Shown: positions 17,400 through 26,216, counted from the stretch's first letter. The stretch is DNA of 64,000 nt from CAIVAT01 sp964525995 (GCA_964525995.1 CAZGIM010000010.1:1-64000), one strand, 5' to 3'. The notes: generated by a model not told the origin, from the letters alone. Numbers and translations are program-made.

Positions 17400-18575
17400 A
17401 TGAAAAAGATATTATTTGTACTCCTCACCATCCTGACCGGCCTCTGTGCCAATGCTCAGATCAATGTCGTCAAAATTGACGCCTCAGCAGCGCCTCAGAC
17501 GAAAGATGGCGTATTTTATGCACTTCCCAGAACCGTCGTAAATATCGATGTCAAAATCGACCGGCTGGAAAATTATAAAGGACCCTATTCCGAATACGCT
17601 CTTAAACTGCTCGGATTGAAAAACGTAATCCCTGCCAATTCCATCGAATACCGCATCAGTGAGATCAGGATCACAACTTACGCTGAGCCTGATCCCGATC
17701 AATATTACTTCATTGAACTTGGAGAAAAACAATCGAAAAACGAAAATGCAGCAATTTTATCGTTAAGCGAGTCGGGGTTGATCCTGGGAACACTGCCGGG
17801 AACTGTTGATAGTGCCAGGATTGATGAGATGTCGCAGGAGATGAGTATGACCTCTCAGGAGGCCGATAAAGAGACTTTTGGGGAATTATTCAAATATTCG
17901 GCCGATATGAGCGTGTTTGAGAAGGTTGATACGATCATCCGAAAGATCAATATCGATACCATGTCGGTCGAACGCCAATACTACAAAAAGACCATCATTG
18001 AAAAAACCCCGGAGCAAAAAGCCAGAGAGGCTGCCGATTTTATCTCCAAGATCAAGGATAACCGGTTTGCTCTTCTCAGTGGCAGCCAGGAGGTAAATTA
18101 TAATAAAGAGACGCTTGAATACATGGATACCCAGCTTAAAACCATGGAAAAAGAATACCTGAAGCTCTTTACCGGAATCAGTCTTCAAAAAAGCCTGACA
18201 TTCCGGTACAAATATATCCCGCTTCCCAACCAGATCAATACCGAAATTCCCGTATTTAAATTTCTGAAAACAAAAGGGATCATCGACCTCGACGAATTTG
18301 GCGGTAAAGTGGTCACCATTAAAATTCAACGGGTCGGCAATACCAATACAGTAGCAGAGTACTTGCAAAAAGCCGAGAAAGAATCAAAATCCCGCGGATT
18401 CTCATACCGCATTCCTGAATTGGCAAGGATCACAGTAAAGCTGGACGAGAACACCCAGAAAGAGACCCAATGTCTGATAAGCCAGCTCGGAATCGTGACC
18501 TTTCTTCCGGTAAGCCACTGGAAGATGCAGTTTCATGACAATACGGGAGGTATCAGGAAACTCGAACTTCAGTAA
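17400..18575 (+). CDS. DUF4831 family exported protein
   Basis: A 391-residue protein with a signal peptide at about 1-20 (FVLLTILTGLCANAQ), so it should reach the periplasm or beyond. The body (FYALPRTVVNIDV, YSEYALKLLG, then a YYFIELGEK strand, and LSGSQEVNYN in the middle) matches DUF4831, a Bacteroidota family of unknown function. I use ATG 17400, where the signal peptide begins; the longer frame from 17289 overlaps the symporter. Its 3' end overlaps that of kdsA by seven bases. Confidence 0.8.
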   Translation: MKKILFVLLTILTGLCANAQINVVKIDASAAPQTKDGVFYALPRTVVNIDVKIDRLENYKGPYSEYALKLLGLKNVIPANSIEYRISEIRITTYAEPDPDQYYFIELGEKQSKNENAAILSLSESGLILGTLPGTVDSARIDEMSQEMSMTSQEADKETFGELFKYSADMSVFEKVDTIIRKINIDTMSVERQYYKKTIIEKTPEQKAREAADFISKIKDNRFALLSGSQEVNYNKETLEYMDTQLKTMEKEYLKLFTGISLQKSLTFRYKYIPLPNQINTEIPVFKFLKTKGIIDLDEFGGKVVTIKIQRVGNTNTVAEYLQKAEKESKSRGFSYRIPELARITVKLDENTQKETQCLISQLGIVTFLPVSHWKMQFHDNTGGIRKLELQ

Positions 18576-19381
18576 ATAGAACTTCTGATCTTTACAAGCC
18601 CTGTAAGGAGTGCCTCTAACGACGCAAGGGGCAACATGTTGGCGCCGTCCGATTTAGCCTGGGCCGGATCTGGATGGGTTTCCAGGAAAATGCCGTCTGC
18701 CCCGGCCGCAATCGCAGCGTGTGCTATAGTGGTGATCATCTCCGGGCGCCCACCGGTGACTCCCTGCGGTTGGTTCGGCTGTTGCAGGGAATGGGTTACA
18801 TCAACCACGACTGGCACCCCGAATTGTTGCATCTCCGGAATATTCCTGAAATCGACCACAAGGTCGGTATATCCGAAGGTAGTGCCCCGTTCGGTGAGCA
18901 TAAGCCGGGAGTTGCCCTCCTGACGAACCTTCTCAAGGGCATACTTCATCGATTCGGCCGAAGCAAACTGACCTTTTTTTATATTGACGAATTTGCCCGT
19001 CTTTCCTGCCGCCCGGAGGAGTTCGGTCTGACGGCACAGGAAAGCCGGAATCTGCAACACATCCACGTAAGAGGCTGCAATCGAAGCCTGCTCCTCTGTA
19101 TGAATATCGGTCAACACCGGGATATTCAATTGCTCACCTGCGGCCTTGATGAGTTCCAGCGCCCTGGTAAGTCCAATGCCGGTAAAGGAATCCGGTCGCG
19201 ACCGGTTGGCTTTCAGGAACGACGCCTTGAAGATGAACGGAATTTGAAGTCGGGAGGTGACAGCGTGAATACGGCTGGCAATCTCCATCGCCATCGACTC
19301 ATTCTCAACCACACAAGGGCCTGCAATGAGAAAGAAACAGCCCGAATTCTTAAATTCCAATTTATCGATCAGTGGAAGCAT
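18569..19381 (-). CDS. kdsA: 3-deoxy-8-phosphooctulonate synthase (Kdo8P synthase)
   Basis: Condenses phosphoenolpyruvate and arabinose 5-phosphate into Kdo 8-phosphate for lipopolysaccharide. The 270-residue aldolase-like barrel shows IAGPCVVE at residues 19-26, FKASFLKANRS, VLTDIHTEEQ, NIKKGQF, DVTHSLQQPN and LETHPDPAQAKSDGAN. The cysteine in GPC, with the late His, Glu and Asp, are the ligands of the metal-dependent class (Aquifex type); the metal-independent class has Asn there. It is alone on the minus strand between the DUF4831 gene and the hairpin repeat. Confidence 0.95.
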   Translation of the reverse strand: MLPLIDKLEFKNSGCFFLIAGPCVVENESMAMEIASRIHAVTSRLQIPFIFKASFLKANRSRPDSFTGIGLTRALELIKAAGEQLNIPVLTDIHTEEQASIAASYVDVLQIPAFLCRQTELLRAAGKTGKFVNIKKGQFASAESMKYALEKVRQEGNSRLMLTERGTTFGYTDLVVDFRNIPEMQQFGVPVVVDVTHSLQQPNQPQGVTGGRPEMITTIAHAAIAAGADGIFLETHPDPAQAKSDGANMLPLASLEALLTGLVKIRSSIY

Positions 19382-19415
19382 ACATTACACTTTTAAGAGA
19401 CTGTTAACAATTTAT

Positions 19416-19563
19416 GATTGAACATGATTTACGATTTACGATTGTATTTAGGCATTAGGCATTGGGCATTGGGAATTAGGGAAAAAAATTAGTTCAAAAT
19501 TCAAATCAATCATTCAGTCATTCAGTCAATCCTTTATTCTTAAATCGTAAATCATGTTCAATC
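19416..19563. repeat. Hairpin repeat element with perfect 23-bp inverted ends and internal short tandem repeats
   Basis: The 23 bases at 19416-19438 (starting GATTGAACATG, ending ACGATTTA) recur exactly in inverted form at 19541-19563. Between them lie about four degenerate copies of GGCATTAG/GGCATTGG (19450-19480) and two of CATTCAGT (19511-19526). There is no open frame, so this is a non-coding, MITE-like or extragenic palindromic element between kdsA and rarA. Confidence 0.8.
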
Positions 19564-19609
19564 GTAAATAGAAAGGATTTTCACCTGACAAACTGATTTT
19601 AAACAGACT

Positions 19610-20875
19610 CTAATACCGGTACTTCTCTTTCCAGAGTTTCTTTAACCGTTGCCTGATCTCTTGCTCCCGCGGATTATCCTGGGGTTCATAGAATCGGGAA
19701 CCCCTTAAAGATTCGGGGAGAAACTCCATATCGACAAAATTATTATCAAAATCGTGGGCATATTTATAATCCTTTCCGTACCCGATCTTTTTCATCAGGT
19801 TGGTCGGCGCGTTTCGAAGCGGCAGGGGAACAGGCTGATCCCCGCCGTCACAGAATGCACGCCGTGCATTTCGTATAGCAAGATAGGAGGCGTTGCTCTT
19901 TACCGAACAGGCTAAATAAATGGCAGTCTGCGATAAAATAAGATCACACTCCGGATAACCGATTACATCAACAGCCTGAAAACAAGCAGTAGCTAACAAA
20001 AGAGCGTTTGGATTGGCGTTTCCGATATCCTCGGAAGCGAGGATCAGCATCCGGCGGGCAATGAACTTAGGATCCTCACCTGCTTCGATCATGCGTGCCA
20101 GCCAATAGACAGCCCCATTGGGATCACTTCCCCGCATTGATTTGATGAAGGCAGAAATCACGTCGTAGTGCATCTCGCCTGTTTTATCATAAAGGGCCAG
20201 GTTCTGCTGAATCACCTTTAACGTCAAATCGTTGGTAATGTTTACCGAGGTGGCTCCCGGATCGCTCGAAACGATCAGCTCAAGTGCATTAAGCAACTTC
20301 CGTGCATCGCCTCCTGAAATCCGGAGCAATGCCTCGCTTTCCGGAATAGTAATCTCTTTCTGAAGCTGCTCTTCCAGATGTTTTCTTCCTAAATCGAGGA
20401 GTTTCAGGAGGTGATCTTCACCAAGAGGTTTCAAAATATAGGTCTGGCAACGGGAGAGGAGCGGGGAGATCACTTCAAAAGAAGGATTCTCTGTGGTGGC
20501 GCCAATGAAGGTGACCACTCCTTTTTCCACCGCTCCCAATAACGCATCCTGCTGGGATTTGCTGAAGCGGTGAATTTCATCGATAAATAAGAACGGACTC
20601 TCACCCGATTCCGTTGCGCGGGCGATCACTTCACGTACCTCTTTAACACCGGAACTTACGGCGCTCAGGGTAAAAAAGGCGCGGTGCAACTGCTTTGAAA
20701 TAATGTATGCAAGGGTTGTTTTACCCACTCCGGGGCCGCCCCACAGAATCATGGAAGGAACGTTCCCCGACTCGATAGCCCGGCGGAGAATGGCCCCTTT
20801 CCCAATTAAATGCTCCTGTCCCAAATAGGCATCCAGCGATTCGGGTCTGAGCTGCTCAGCAAGTGGTATTAACAT
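19610..20875 (-). CDS. rarA: Replication-associated recombination protein A (AAA+ ATPase)
   Basis: RarA/MgsA is a clamp-loader-like AAA+ ATPase that acts at stalled replication forks and on single-stranded DNA ends. The 421-residue protein begins PLAEQLRPESLDAYLGQEHL, has Walker A GGPGVGKTT near residue 48, Walker B FIDEIHRF near 97, sensor 1 GATTENPSFEV and the sensor 2/helical region, then the tetramerisation domain with MRGSDPNGAVYWLARM and LPLRNAPT. Length is normal. A TAnnTTTG box lies only four bases before its ATG. It is monocistronic, between the repeat and the lipoprotein gene. Confidence 0.95.
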   Translation of the reverse strand: MLIPLAEQLRPESLDAYLGQEHLIGKGAILRRAIESGNVPSMILWGGPGVGKTTLAYIISKQLHRAFFTLSAVSSGVKEVREVIARATESGESPFLFIDEIHRFSKSQQDALLGAVEKGVVTFIGATTENPSFEVISPLLSRCQTYILKPLGEDHLLKLLDLGRKHLEEQLQKEITIPESEALLRISGGDARKLLNALELIVSSDPGATSVNITNDLTLKVIQQNLALYDKTGEMHYDVISAFIKSMRGSDPNGAVYWLARMIEAGEDPKFIARRMLILASEDIGNANPNALLLATACFQAVDVIGYPECDLILSQTAIYLACSVKSNASYLAIRNARRAFCDGGDQPVPLPLRNAPTNLMKKIGYGKDYKYAHDFDNNFVDMEFLPESLRGSRFYEPQDNPREQEIRQRLKKLWKEKYRY

Positions 20876-20879
20876 GAAA

Positions 20880-20887
20880 CAAAACTA
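20880..20887 (-). promoter_or_regulatory. Candidate -7 box of rarA (leaderless arrangement)
   Basis: On the minus strand TAGTTTTG (20887-20880) ends four bases before the rarA ATG at 20875, so the message would start at or in the start codon. No clear -33 TTTG is present. Confidence 0.45.
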
Positions 20888-21023
20888 CGCAATAATTGGT
20901 TCTTAAAAGCCGGTATCATCCTTCAATCAACTCCATATCCTAAAAAATGTTAAAATTATTCTTACTGATTATCAGTTAATTATGGAATATGTTAAAAAAT
21001 GTTAAAAAAAAGTGGTCAAAATA

Positions 21024-21056
21024 TTTGGACAGTATTATTCTGTTGCAGTATCTTTG
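21024..21056 (+). promoter_or_regulatory. Promoter of the small lipoprotein gene
   Basis: TTTG (21024-21027), 21 bases, TATCTTTG (21049-21056) is a near-consensus Bacteroidota promoter, about 30 bases before the ATG at 21086. Confidence 0.8.
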
Positions 21057-21085
21057 CGGCAGAATTTTAAAAAATCAATAGACAA

Positions 21086-21364
21086 ATGAAAAAACTTGCA
21101 ACAGTATTAGTTATCGGCGCAGTAGCTTTCATGTACTCCTGTGGCCCCAGCGCAAAAGAACTGGAAGAAAAAAGAATTGCTGACTCTATCCGCGTAGCTG
21201 ATTCATTAGCTATGGTTCAGGCTGAACAGCAGAGAATTGCTGATTCAATTGCCAGAGCTCAGATGGAAGCTGCACACAAAGATTCTATTGCTCAGGGTTG
21301 GCTGAAAGAAGACGGCACTCCGACCGATAAACTGAAGAAAGAACTGAAAAAACTGAAGAAATAA
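21086..21364 (+). CDS. Small lipoprotein with repeated ADSI motifs
   Basis: A 92-residue lipoprotein: a signal sequence ends in the lipobox-like YSCGPS, so Cys19 should be lipidated. The rest is one continuous charged helix with repeats of IADSI/VADSL (residues about 31-62) and a lysine-rich end (DKLKKELKKLKK), suggesting a coiled coil that may lie on peptidoglycan or a partner, somewhat like Lpp in design though not in sequence. It has a near-consensus promoter and a strong terminator, so it is probably abundant. The exact function is unknown. Confidence 0.8.
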   Translation: MKKLATVLVIGAVAFMYSCGPSAKELEEKRIADSIRVADSLAMVQAEQQRIADSIARAQMEAAHKDSIAQGWLKEDGTPTDKLKKELKKLKK

Positions 21365-21390
21365 TCAGTAACTGTTTCTTTCTGAATCAG

Positions 21391-21424
21391 AAAAAGGCTG
21401 TCTCGATGTGAGGCAGCCTTTTTT
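21391..21424. terminator. Bidirectional terminator between the lipoprotein gene and pntB
   Basis: AAGGCTGTCTC (21394-21404) pairs with GAGGCAGCCTT (21410-21420) with one G-T wobble around GATGT, flanked by an A-run on the left (21391-21395) and a T-run on the right, so it can end both the plus-strand lipoprotein transcript and the minus-strand pnt operon. Confidence 0.87.
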
Positions 21425-21483
21425 GTTTTCAGGATTCGTTACTTTCTGCTAACACAGAAAAGAAAATAGAACCGTCGTGTTCG

Positions 21484-22956
21484 TTAAATACTTTTGATCT
21501 CCGATATAAGCTTTTGCAGTGTTGCCTTGGCATCGCCAAATAACATCCGTGATTTCGGCATATAGAATAAATTGTTTTCGATGGCTGCATACCCTTTTGC
21601 CATACTCCGTTTCATTACGATCGTATTTTTAGCCTCCCAAACCTTTATTACCGGCATCCCGTAAATCGGGCTCGCGGGATCCTCTTCAGCCGCCGGATTT
21701 ACCACGTCGTTGGCTCCCACCACAATCACGACATCTGTGTTCGACATGTCGTTGTTCGCCTCCTCCATCTCCTGAAGCTTTTCATAAGGAACATCCGCTT
21801 CAGCCAACAACACATTCATGTGTCCGGGCATACGTCCGGCAACCGGATGAATGGCATATCGGAGTTCCACACCCTTCGATCCCAGAAGGTTTTCGAGTTC
21901 ATGACACAAATGCTGAGCCTGTGCAACGGCCAGTCCGTAACCCGGAACGACCAGCACTTTTTGCGAATAGCTGAGCAAAACGGCTGCATCGCTGAGCGAA
22001 ATCTCTTTCACAGTTTTATCGCCGCCCTGAGCGCTTGCAGCAGAACTGCCGCCGAATGCGCCAATGATCACGTTCAACAACGACCGGTTCATGGCTTTGC
22101 ACATTAAAATAGTCAGGATCGTTCCGGAAGATCCCACCAGGATACCCCCGGTCAGCATGGCCTGATTATTATACAGAAAGCCACCCATCGCCGCTGCGAC
22201 GCCCGTGAAAGAGTTCAACAGCGAGATGACCACCGGCATATCGGCGCCGCCGATCGGCATGACAAAGGTGACTCCGTAAACCAGTGCCAGTAAGGCCATG
22301 ATGTAAATCATCCAGTTCTCACCGTTGACGGGTCTTTTGAACAGGATAAATACCATAAAGACGACAAGTAGTAACAGAAATGCAAGGTTGATGTATCGAA
22401 GTACAGGCGACTTAATATCCCCGATCCGTCCGTCAAGCTTTCCAAAAGCAATCATACTGCCGGCGAATGAGACACCCCCGATCATCAGTCCGAGAAGGAT
22501 TGCCAGCGCTTCACCGTTCAGCATGGTTGTGGCCGAAGTCGCAGCAAATCTGGTCTGCATCCCGGGAAATTCCATCAATGAGATCAGGGCGGCACAAGCC
22601 CCGCCCATACCATTGAACATCGACACCATCTGAGGCATGGCGGTCATCTTGACTTTTTTGGCTGCCAGCCAACCTATTACGCTGCCGATGACCAGGGCGG
22701 CAAGGATCCAGCCGATATTACGAATTCCTGAATAGGTGCCATCCTCCAACTGGGTCTTGTGAAAAAGAATCGTACACAGGATGGCTAACGCCATACCTGC
22801 TGCAGCCCATAGATTTCCATTCCGGGCAGTATCGGGATGACTCAGTTTTTTCAGTCCCAGAACAAAGAGCACCGAGGCCAGTATGTATGATATTTCTAAA
22901 ATGGAAAAAAAACCGGAAAACTCAAAAGGTCGGGTCAGTGTAGTGATGGTATCCAT
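21484..22956 (-). CDS. pntB: NAD(P) transhydrogenase subunit beta
   Basis: The membrane and NADP(H)-binding subunit of proton-translocating transhydrogenase, which drives NADPH formation from NADH with the proton gradient. The 490-residue protein has about nine hydrophobic helices in residues 15-310, including GGADMPVVISLLNSFTG (polar His/Asn/Ser proton path), and a C-terminal Rossmann domain with VPGYGLAVAQAQH, AIHPVAGRMPGHMNVLLAEA (partly quoted) and VGANDVVNPAA. It is the last gene of the operon, 16 bases after pntA2, and ends at a bidirectional terminator. Confidence 0.95.
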   Translation of the reverse strand: MDTITTLTRPFEFSGFFSILEISYILASVLFVLGLKKLSHPDTARNGNLWAAAGMALAILCTILFHKTQLEDGTYSGIRNIGWILAALVIGSVIGWLAAKKVKMTAMPQMVSMFNGMGGACAALISLMEFPGMQTRFAATSATTMLNGEALAILLGLMIGGVSFAGSMIAFGKLDGRIGDIKSPVLRYINLAFLLLLVVFMVFILFKRPVNGENWMIYIMALLALVYGVTFVMPIGGADMPVVISLLNSFTGVAAAMGGFLYNNQAMLTGGILVGSSGTILTILMCKAMNRSLLNVIIGAFGGSSAASAQGGDKTVKEISLSDAAVLLSYSQKVLVVPGYGLAVAQAQHLCHELENLLGSKGVELRYAIHPVAGRMPGHMNVLLAEADVPYEKLQEMEEANNDMSNTDVVIVVGANDVVNPAAEEDPASPIYGMPVIKVWEAKNTIVMKRSMAKGYAAIENNLFYMPKSRMLFGDAKATLQKLISEIKSI

Positions 22957-22972
22957 AACTGTTTCTCCTTAA

Positions 22973-23278
22973 TTATTTTTTCTTTTTTCTGAACATCTCA
23001 AGCATCCGGTCGGTAACTACAAATCCGCCCACGACATTAAGCGTACCCAGGATGACCGCGATAAAACCCAGTATCATCGACAGGGTATTGGATGCATGTC
23101 CCATCACGATTATAGCTCCGATGATCACTACTCCGTGAATAGCATTTGCACCCGACATCAGCGGCGTGTGAAGAACAGAGGGAACATGGGAGATGACCTC
23201 AATTCCCAAAAATATCGAGAGGATGATGATAAAGATCGCCTCCCGGTACTCCATAAAGAATTTTAAAAAATCTGCCAT
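22973..23278 (-). CDS. pntAB: NAD(P) transhydrogenase subunit alpha 2
   Basis: A 101-residue subunit with three hydrophobic helices (about 10-30, 40-62 and 68-90), including HVPSVLHTPLMSGANAIHG, the conserved start of the transmembrane part of the alpha subunit. Separation from the NAD-binding part as its own gene is the usual three-subunit layout. The stop of the first-subunit gene is 10 bases upstream. Confidence 0.93.
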   Translation of the reverse strand: MADFLKFFMEYREAIFIIILSIFLGIEVISHVPSVLHTPLMSGANAIHGVVIIGAIIVMGHASNTLSMILGFIAVILGTLNVVGGFVVTDRMLEMFRKKKK

Positions 23279-23288
23279 TGGTATGAAA

Positions 23289-24416
23289 TTAACTGTTTAC
23301 AAATGATTTAACACGTTCATGAACAATCTCTCCGTTATGGGTCACACAAGTGCCCTTAACGATATCGTCATCCCAGTTCAGATTCAGCTCACCCTTTGCC
23401 GACACCATAAGTTTCAGAAAATTGATCACATTCTTTCCGAACATCCTGCTTGCATCGGCAGGCATATCAACCGGAAATCCCGAATTACCGAGGATCCTGA
23501 TCCCCTCAACTTCGACCAACTCGTTGTTTTTGGTGAGTTCGCAATTTCCTCCGGTCGAGGCAGCTAAATCGATCACGACCGATCCGGGCTTCATTGCCTT
23601 AACCGTTTCGCCTTTGAGTAACAGGGGCGCACGTTTACCGGGTATCTGTGCCGTACAAATCACCACGTCCGACTTCAGCGCATGATCATGAATAGCTTGA
23701 GCTTGTCGCTCCCTGAACTCCGCAGTTTGTTCAACAGCATACCCACCGGCTGCTTTATCATCAACGGCGCCTTCGACCTCAATAAATTTTCCTCCAAGAC
23801 CCTGAACTTCCTCCTTTACGGCAGCCCTGACATCGAAAACCTCGACCACGGCTCCCAGTTTCCGTGATGTGGCAATGGCCTGCAAACCCGCAACACCGGC
23901 GCCCAGGATTAAAACTTTTGCAGGACTGATGGTGCCTGCTGCAGTCATGAACATCGGAAAAAATTTCGGAAGCATATTGGCAGCGGTAAGAACCGCTTTA
24001 TAACCCGCCACCGTTGCCATCGATGAAAGGATGTCCATTGATTGTGCCCGGCTGGAACGGGGAATGACATCCAGACTGAACGAAGTGATCTCCTTCTTTG
24101 CCAGATCGGTTATGAGGAGTTTGTTAAAGAAAGGATTTAATACCGACAGTAGGATGGTCCGAGGCCTCAGCGAGGCAACCTCTTCAACCGTAAAGGGGTT
24201 GATCATTAATAACAGATCGGCCTGATTGAGTATATCCTTTCGTGAGTATATTTTGGCGCCGGCCGACTCATACACTGCATCCGATACAAACGCACCTGAA
24301 CCCGCACCGGTTTCAACCTGCACTTCAACCATCATCTTGATAAGAACCATCACCGATTCGGGAAGCATGGCCACCCGGCGTTCAGGGTACTCTTCTTTTA
24401 CAATTCCGATAATCAT
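23289..24416 (-). CDS. pntAA: NAD(P) transhydrogenase subunit alpha 1
   Basis: The soluble NAD(H)-binding subunit of the transhydrogenase. The 375-residue protein starts MIIGIVKEEYPERRVAMLPE (ATG 24416); a longer frame to 24476 adds residues without family similarity. It resembles alanine dehydrogenase: ETGAGSGAFVSDAVYESAGA, VLILGAGVAGLQAIATSRKLG (NAD fold, quoted in part as GAGVAGLQAI), then DVRAAVKEEVQ and IDLAASTGGNCE. It is first in the operon pntAA-pntAB-pntB. No clear promoter motif was found upstream. Confidence 0.95.
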   Translation of the reverse strand: MIIGIVKEEYPERRVAMLPESVMVLIKMMVEVQVETGAGSGAFVSDAVYESAGAKIYSRKDILNQADLLLMINPFTVEEVASLRPRTILLSVLNPFFNKLLITDLAKKEITSFSLDVIPRSSRAQSMDILSSMATVAGYKAVLTAANMLPKFFPMFMTAAGTISPAKVLILGAGVAGLQAIATSRKLGAVVEVFDVRAAVKEEVQGLGGKFIEVEGAVDDKAAGGYAVEQTAEFRERQAQAIHDHALKSDVVICTAQIPGKRAPLLLKGETVKAMKPGSVVIDLAASTGGNCELTKNNELVEVEGIRILGNSGFPVDMPADASRMFGKNVINFLKLMVSAKGELNLNWDDDIVKGTCVTHNGEIVHERVKSFVNS

Positions 24417-24547
24417 ATGTTTTTCGTTTTTTAAATAGTGGTAAACGGTTAGTAACCTTCTGTACGAAATTCGCAATATTGATTATCCAAATGCTCTATG
24501 GATCAAAGGGGATAAGTGAAGAAAAATGGGGGCATAGGGCCAGACGG

Positions 24548-25039
24548 TCAGTCCTTAAAACCGATGACCTGGTGGGTGCCGTCGCAAAAGGGTTTTTTCT
24601 TACTACCGCCGCACCTGCATAGGGTCGTTACTTCGTTGTCAATCTTGATCTTCTTTTTCTTATGATCCCTGACGATGAAATTCCCTGTGATGAGCACGGG
24701 CCCGTTTTTTAAAATCTGAATTCTGGCGAATTTTGCCTTTTTCTTGGGCTTTGCCCGGGGCTTCGATGTAATCAGCTTGTTACTCTTCAGGTAGGTAAGC
24801 GCCCGTGACGGACAAGTATCTACAATATGCATGATCTCCTTGCTGTTGGATGCATGAATGTTGATCCATGGTCTTTTTTTCGAATTAAAGACTTCGGGAA
24901 GCCCTATCAGACAATTTGCCGAATGGATACACCTGTCGGCCCTCCAGAAAACTGTGATCTCTCCGTTGCTGAATTCCTTGATGGCTTCCGGGTCACTTTT
25001 GAATTCTGATAATTCGGATTTTGTAACTTTGTTCGACAT
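24548..25039 (-). CDS. Fused Fer4_19/YjdI-like and CDGSH iron-sulfur protein
   Basis: A 163-residue predicted cytoplasmic protein with two iron-sulfur modules. Residues about 28-85 match Fer4_19 (YjdI-like): RCIHSANCLIGLPEVF and, later, DTCPSRALTY provide Cys ligands. Residues about 115-163 match a CDGSH zinc-finger-like 2Fe-2S domain: NGPVLITGNF, then CRCGGSKKKPFCDGTH, giving the three-Cys one-His ligand set. A lysine-rich linker separates them. Combination of these domains is known in bacteria, but the function is not; electron transfer or redox sensing is likely. It is alone between pntAA and pdxH. Confidence 0.87.
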   Translation of the reverse strand: MSNKVTKSELSEFKSDPEAIKEFSNGEITVFWRADRCIHSANCLIGLPEVFNSKKRPWINIHASNSKEIMHIVDTCPSRALTYLKSNKLITSKPRAKPKKKAKFARIQILKNGPVLITGNFIVRDHKKKKIKIDNEVTTLCRCGGSKKKPFCDGTHQVIGFKD

Positions 25040-25165
25040 ATTCAGGCCGGTTTATTTTTTCGTAAAGATAAATATTAAAATTAAATTTGAGTAAACACGG
25101 AAAGAATTTTTAAATCAGAACACTGTGCTGCTTTTAAATTATAAAGGAGCTTAAATATTGTTATA

Positions 25166-25804
25166 ATGAAATCCATCTCCCATATCCGAAGGGAATATCT
25201 GGGAACAGGTTTGACCGAGAAAGAACTACCGGATGATCCTTTAATCCTTTTCGGATCCTGGTTCAGGGAGGCGGTTCAACAAAAAGTCATGGAACCCAAT
25301 GCCATGGTTTTATCAACCGCATCCTATTCCGGAAGAGTCACTGCACGCGTGGTACTGTTAAAAGGAATCGAAAATGGGAGGTTTGTATTTTATACCAATT
25401 ATCAGAGTCTGAAGGGTATTCAGCTTGCTGAAAATCCACATGCAGCGCTGACCTTCCTCTGGTTACCCCTGGAAAGGCAAATCAGGGTCGAAGGAACCGT
25501 GCGGAAAACAAGCAGGAAAGAATCCGCCGGATACTTCCATTCCAGACCCATCGAAAGCAGGATCAGCGCTGCAGTGTCACCTCAAAGTTCCATAATACCC
25601 GACCGCCAGTTCCTGGAGGTCATGCGCCAGGGTTTCATCCTTGATCTCGGAGGTCGTGAACTTGTTTGCCCCGATTCATGGGGTGGATACAGACTTACAC
25701 CAAATCTGATCGAATTCTGGCAGGGCGGAGTGAACCGGTTACACGACCGGATATGCTACCGTAGAAAGAATAAAATCTGGCTGATCCACCGTCTTGCCCC
25801 CTGA
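25166..25804 (+). CDS. pdxH: Pyridoxamine/pyridoxine 5'-phosphate oxidase
   Basis: Oxidises pyridoxamine or pyridoxine 5'-phosphate to pyridoxal 5'-phosphate with FMN. The 212-residue length, FGSWFREAVQ, AMVLSTAS, RVVLLKGIENGRFVFYTNY (partly quoted), LPLERQIRVEG, and the C-terminal IEFWQGGVNRLHDR with RHR-type substrate contacts are typical of PdxH. ATG 25166 begins the family N-terminus. It faces the next gene tail to tail, with a hairpin between. Confidence 0.95.
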   Translation: MKSISHIRREYLGTGLTEKELPDDPLILFGSWFREAVQQKVMEPNAMVLSTASYSGRVTARVVLLKGIENGRFVFYTNYQSLKGIQLAENPHAALTFLWLPLERQIRVEGTVRKTSRKESAGYFHSRPIESRISAAVSPQSSIIPDRQFLEVMRQGFILDLGGRELVCPDSWGGYRLTPNLIEFWQGGVNRLHDRICYRRKNKIWLIHRLAP

Positions 25805-25834
25805 AAAAAAGAAGGCGGCCTTGTGAGCCGCCTT
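25803..25834 (-). terminator. Terminator of the TonB-C-like gene
   Basis: AAGGCGGC (25812-25819) pairs with GCCGCCTT (25827-25834). The A-run at 25804-25810 gives a T-run only when read on the minus strand, so it serves the gene at 25854-26216; it may partly end pdxH too. Confidence 0.8.
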
Positions 25835-25853
25835 CCAGGATTGTCAGACCAAT

Positions 25854-26216
25854 TTAAATAAGTGTAAAAGTAATCTTGACCCGGTACTGTTGGTTATAAA
25901 CCGGTTTCAGATTCGAAAAGGTAATATCCTTGAATTGCTCTTTTACACTTTTCGCAATCTCTTCATTGTCGGTTGACATGGATTTGATTTCAATGGTTCC
26001 TTCATCGGTAAGCAGAAAGGTTACATCGACCGAGCCACAACAGCCATTCTTGAGCGCCTGCTCAGGGTATTTGATCGATTCTTTGATGATTTTTTGAATG
26101 TTAACAGGGGTCGCAAGTACAGGTGTTCCGGCAATTGCCGATATGCTGCATACACTGGTCAGAAACAGGATGACTGCCAATAACGGAAATAATTTCATTG
26201 TTTTCATAGGGTTCAT
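25854..26216 (-). CDS. Small exported protein with TonB C-terminal-like fold
   Basis: A 120-residue protein with a signal peptide (about 1-28, ending AIAG). The rest resembles the TonB C-terminal/energy-transducer domain: IKYPEQALKNGCCGSVDVTF, then LLTDEGTIEIK and a closing YRVKITFTLI strand. There is no transmembrane anchor or proline-rich linker, so it is not a full TonB; small stand-alone versions are common in Bacteroidota and have no established role. The gene is followed by a terminator. The CC pair in the first strand is unusual. Confidence 0.6.
   Translation of the reverse strand: MNPMKTMKLFPLLAVILFLTSVCSISAIAGTPVLATPVNIQKIIKESIKYPEQALKNGCCGSVDVTFLLTDEGTIEIKSMSTDNEEIAKSVKEQFKDITFSNLKPVYNQQYRVKITFTLI

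Noticed and set aside
18674..19396. Long plus-strand frame of 240 codons opposite kdsA
   Set aside because: It is antisense to a gene with full family motifs and has no recognisable domain itself.
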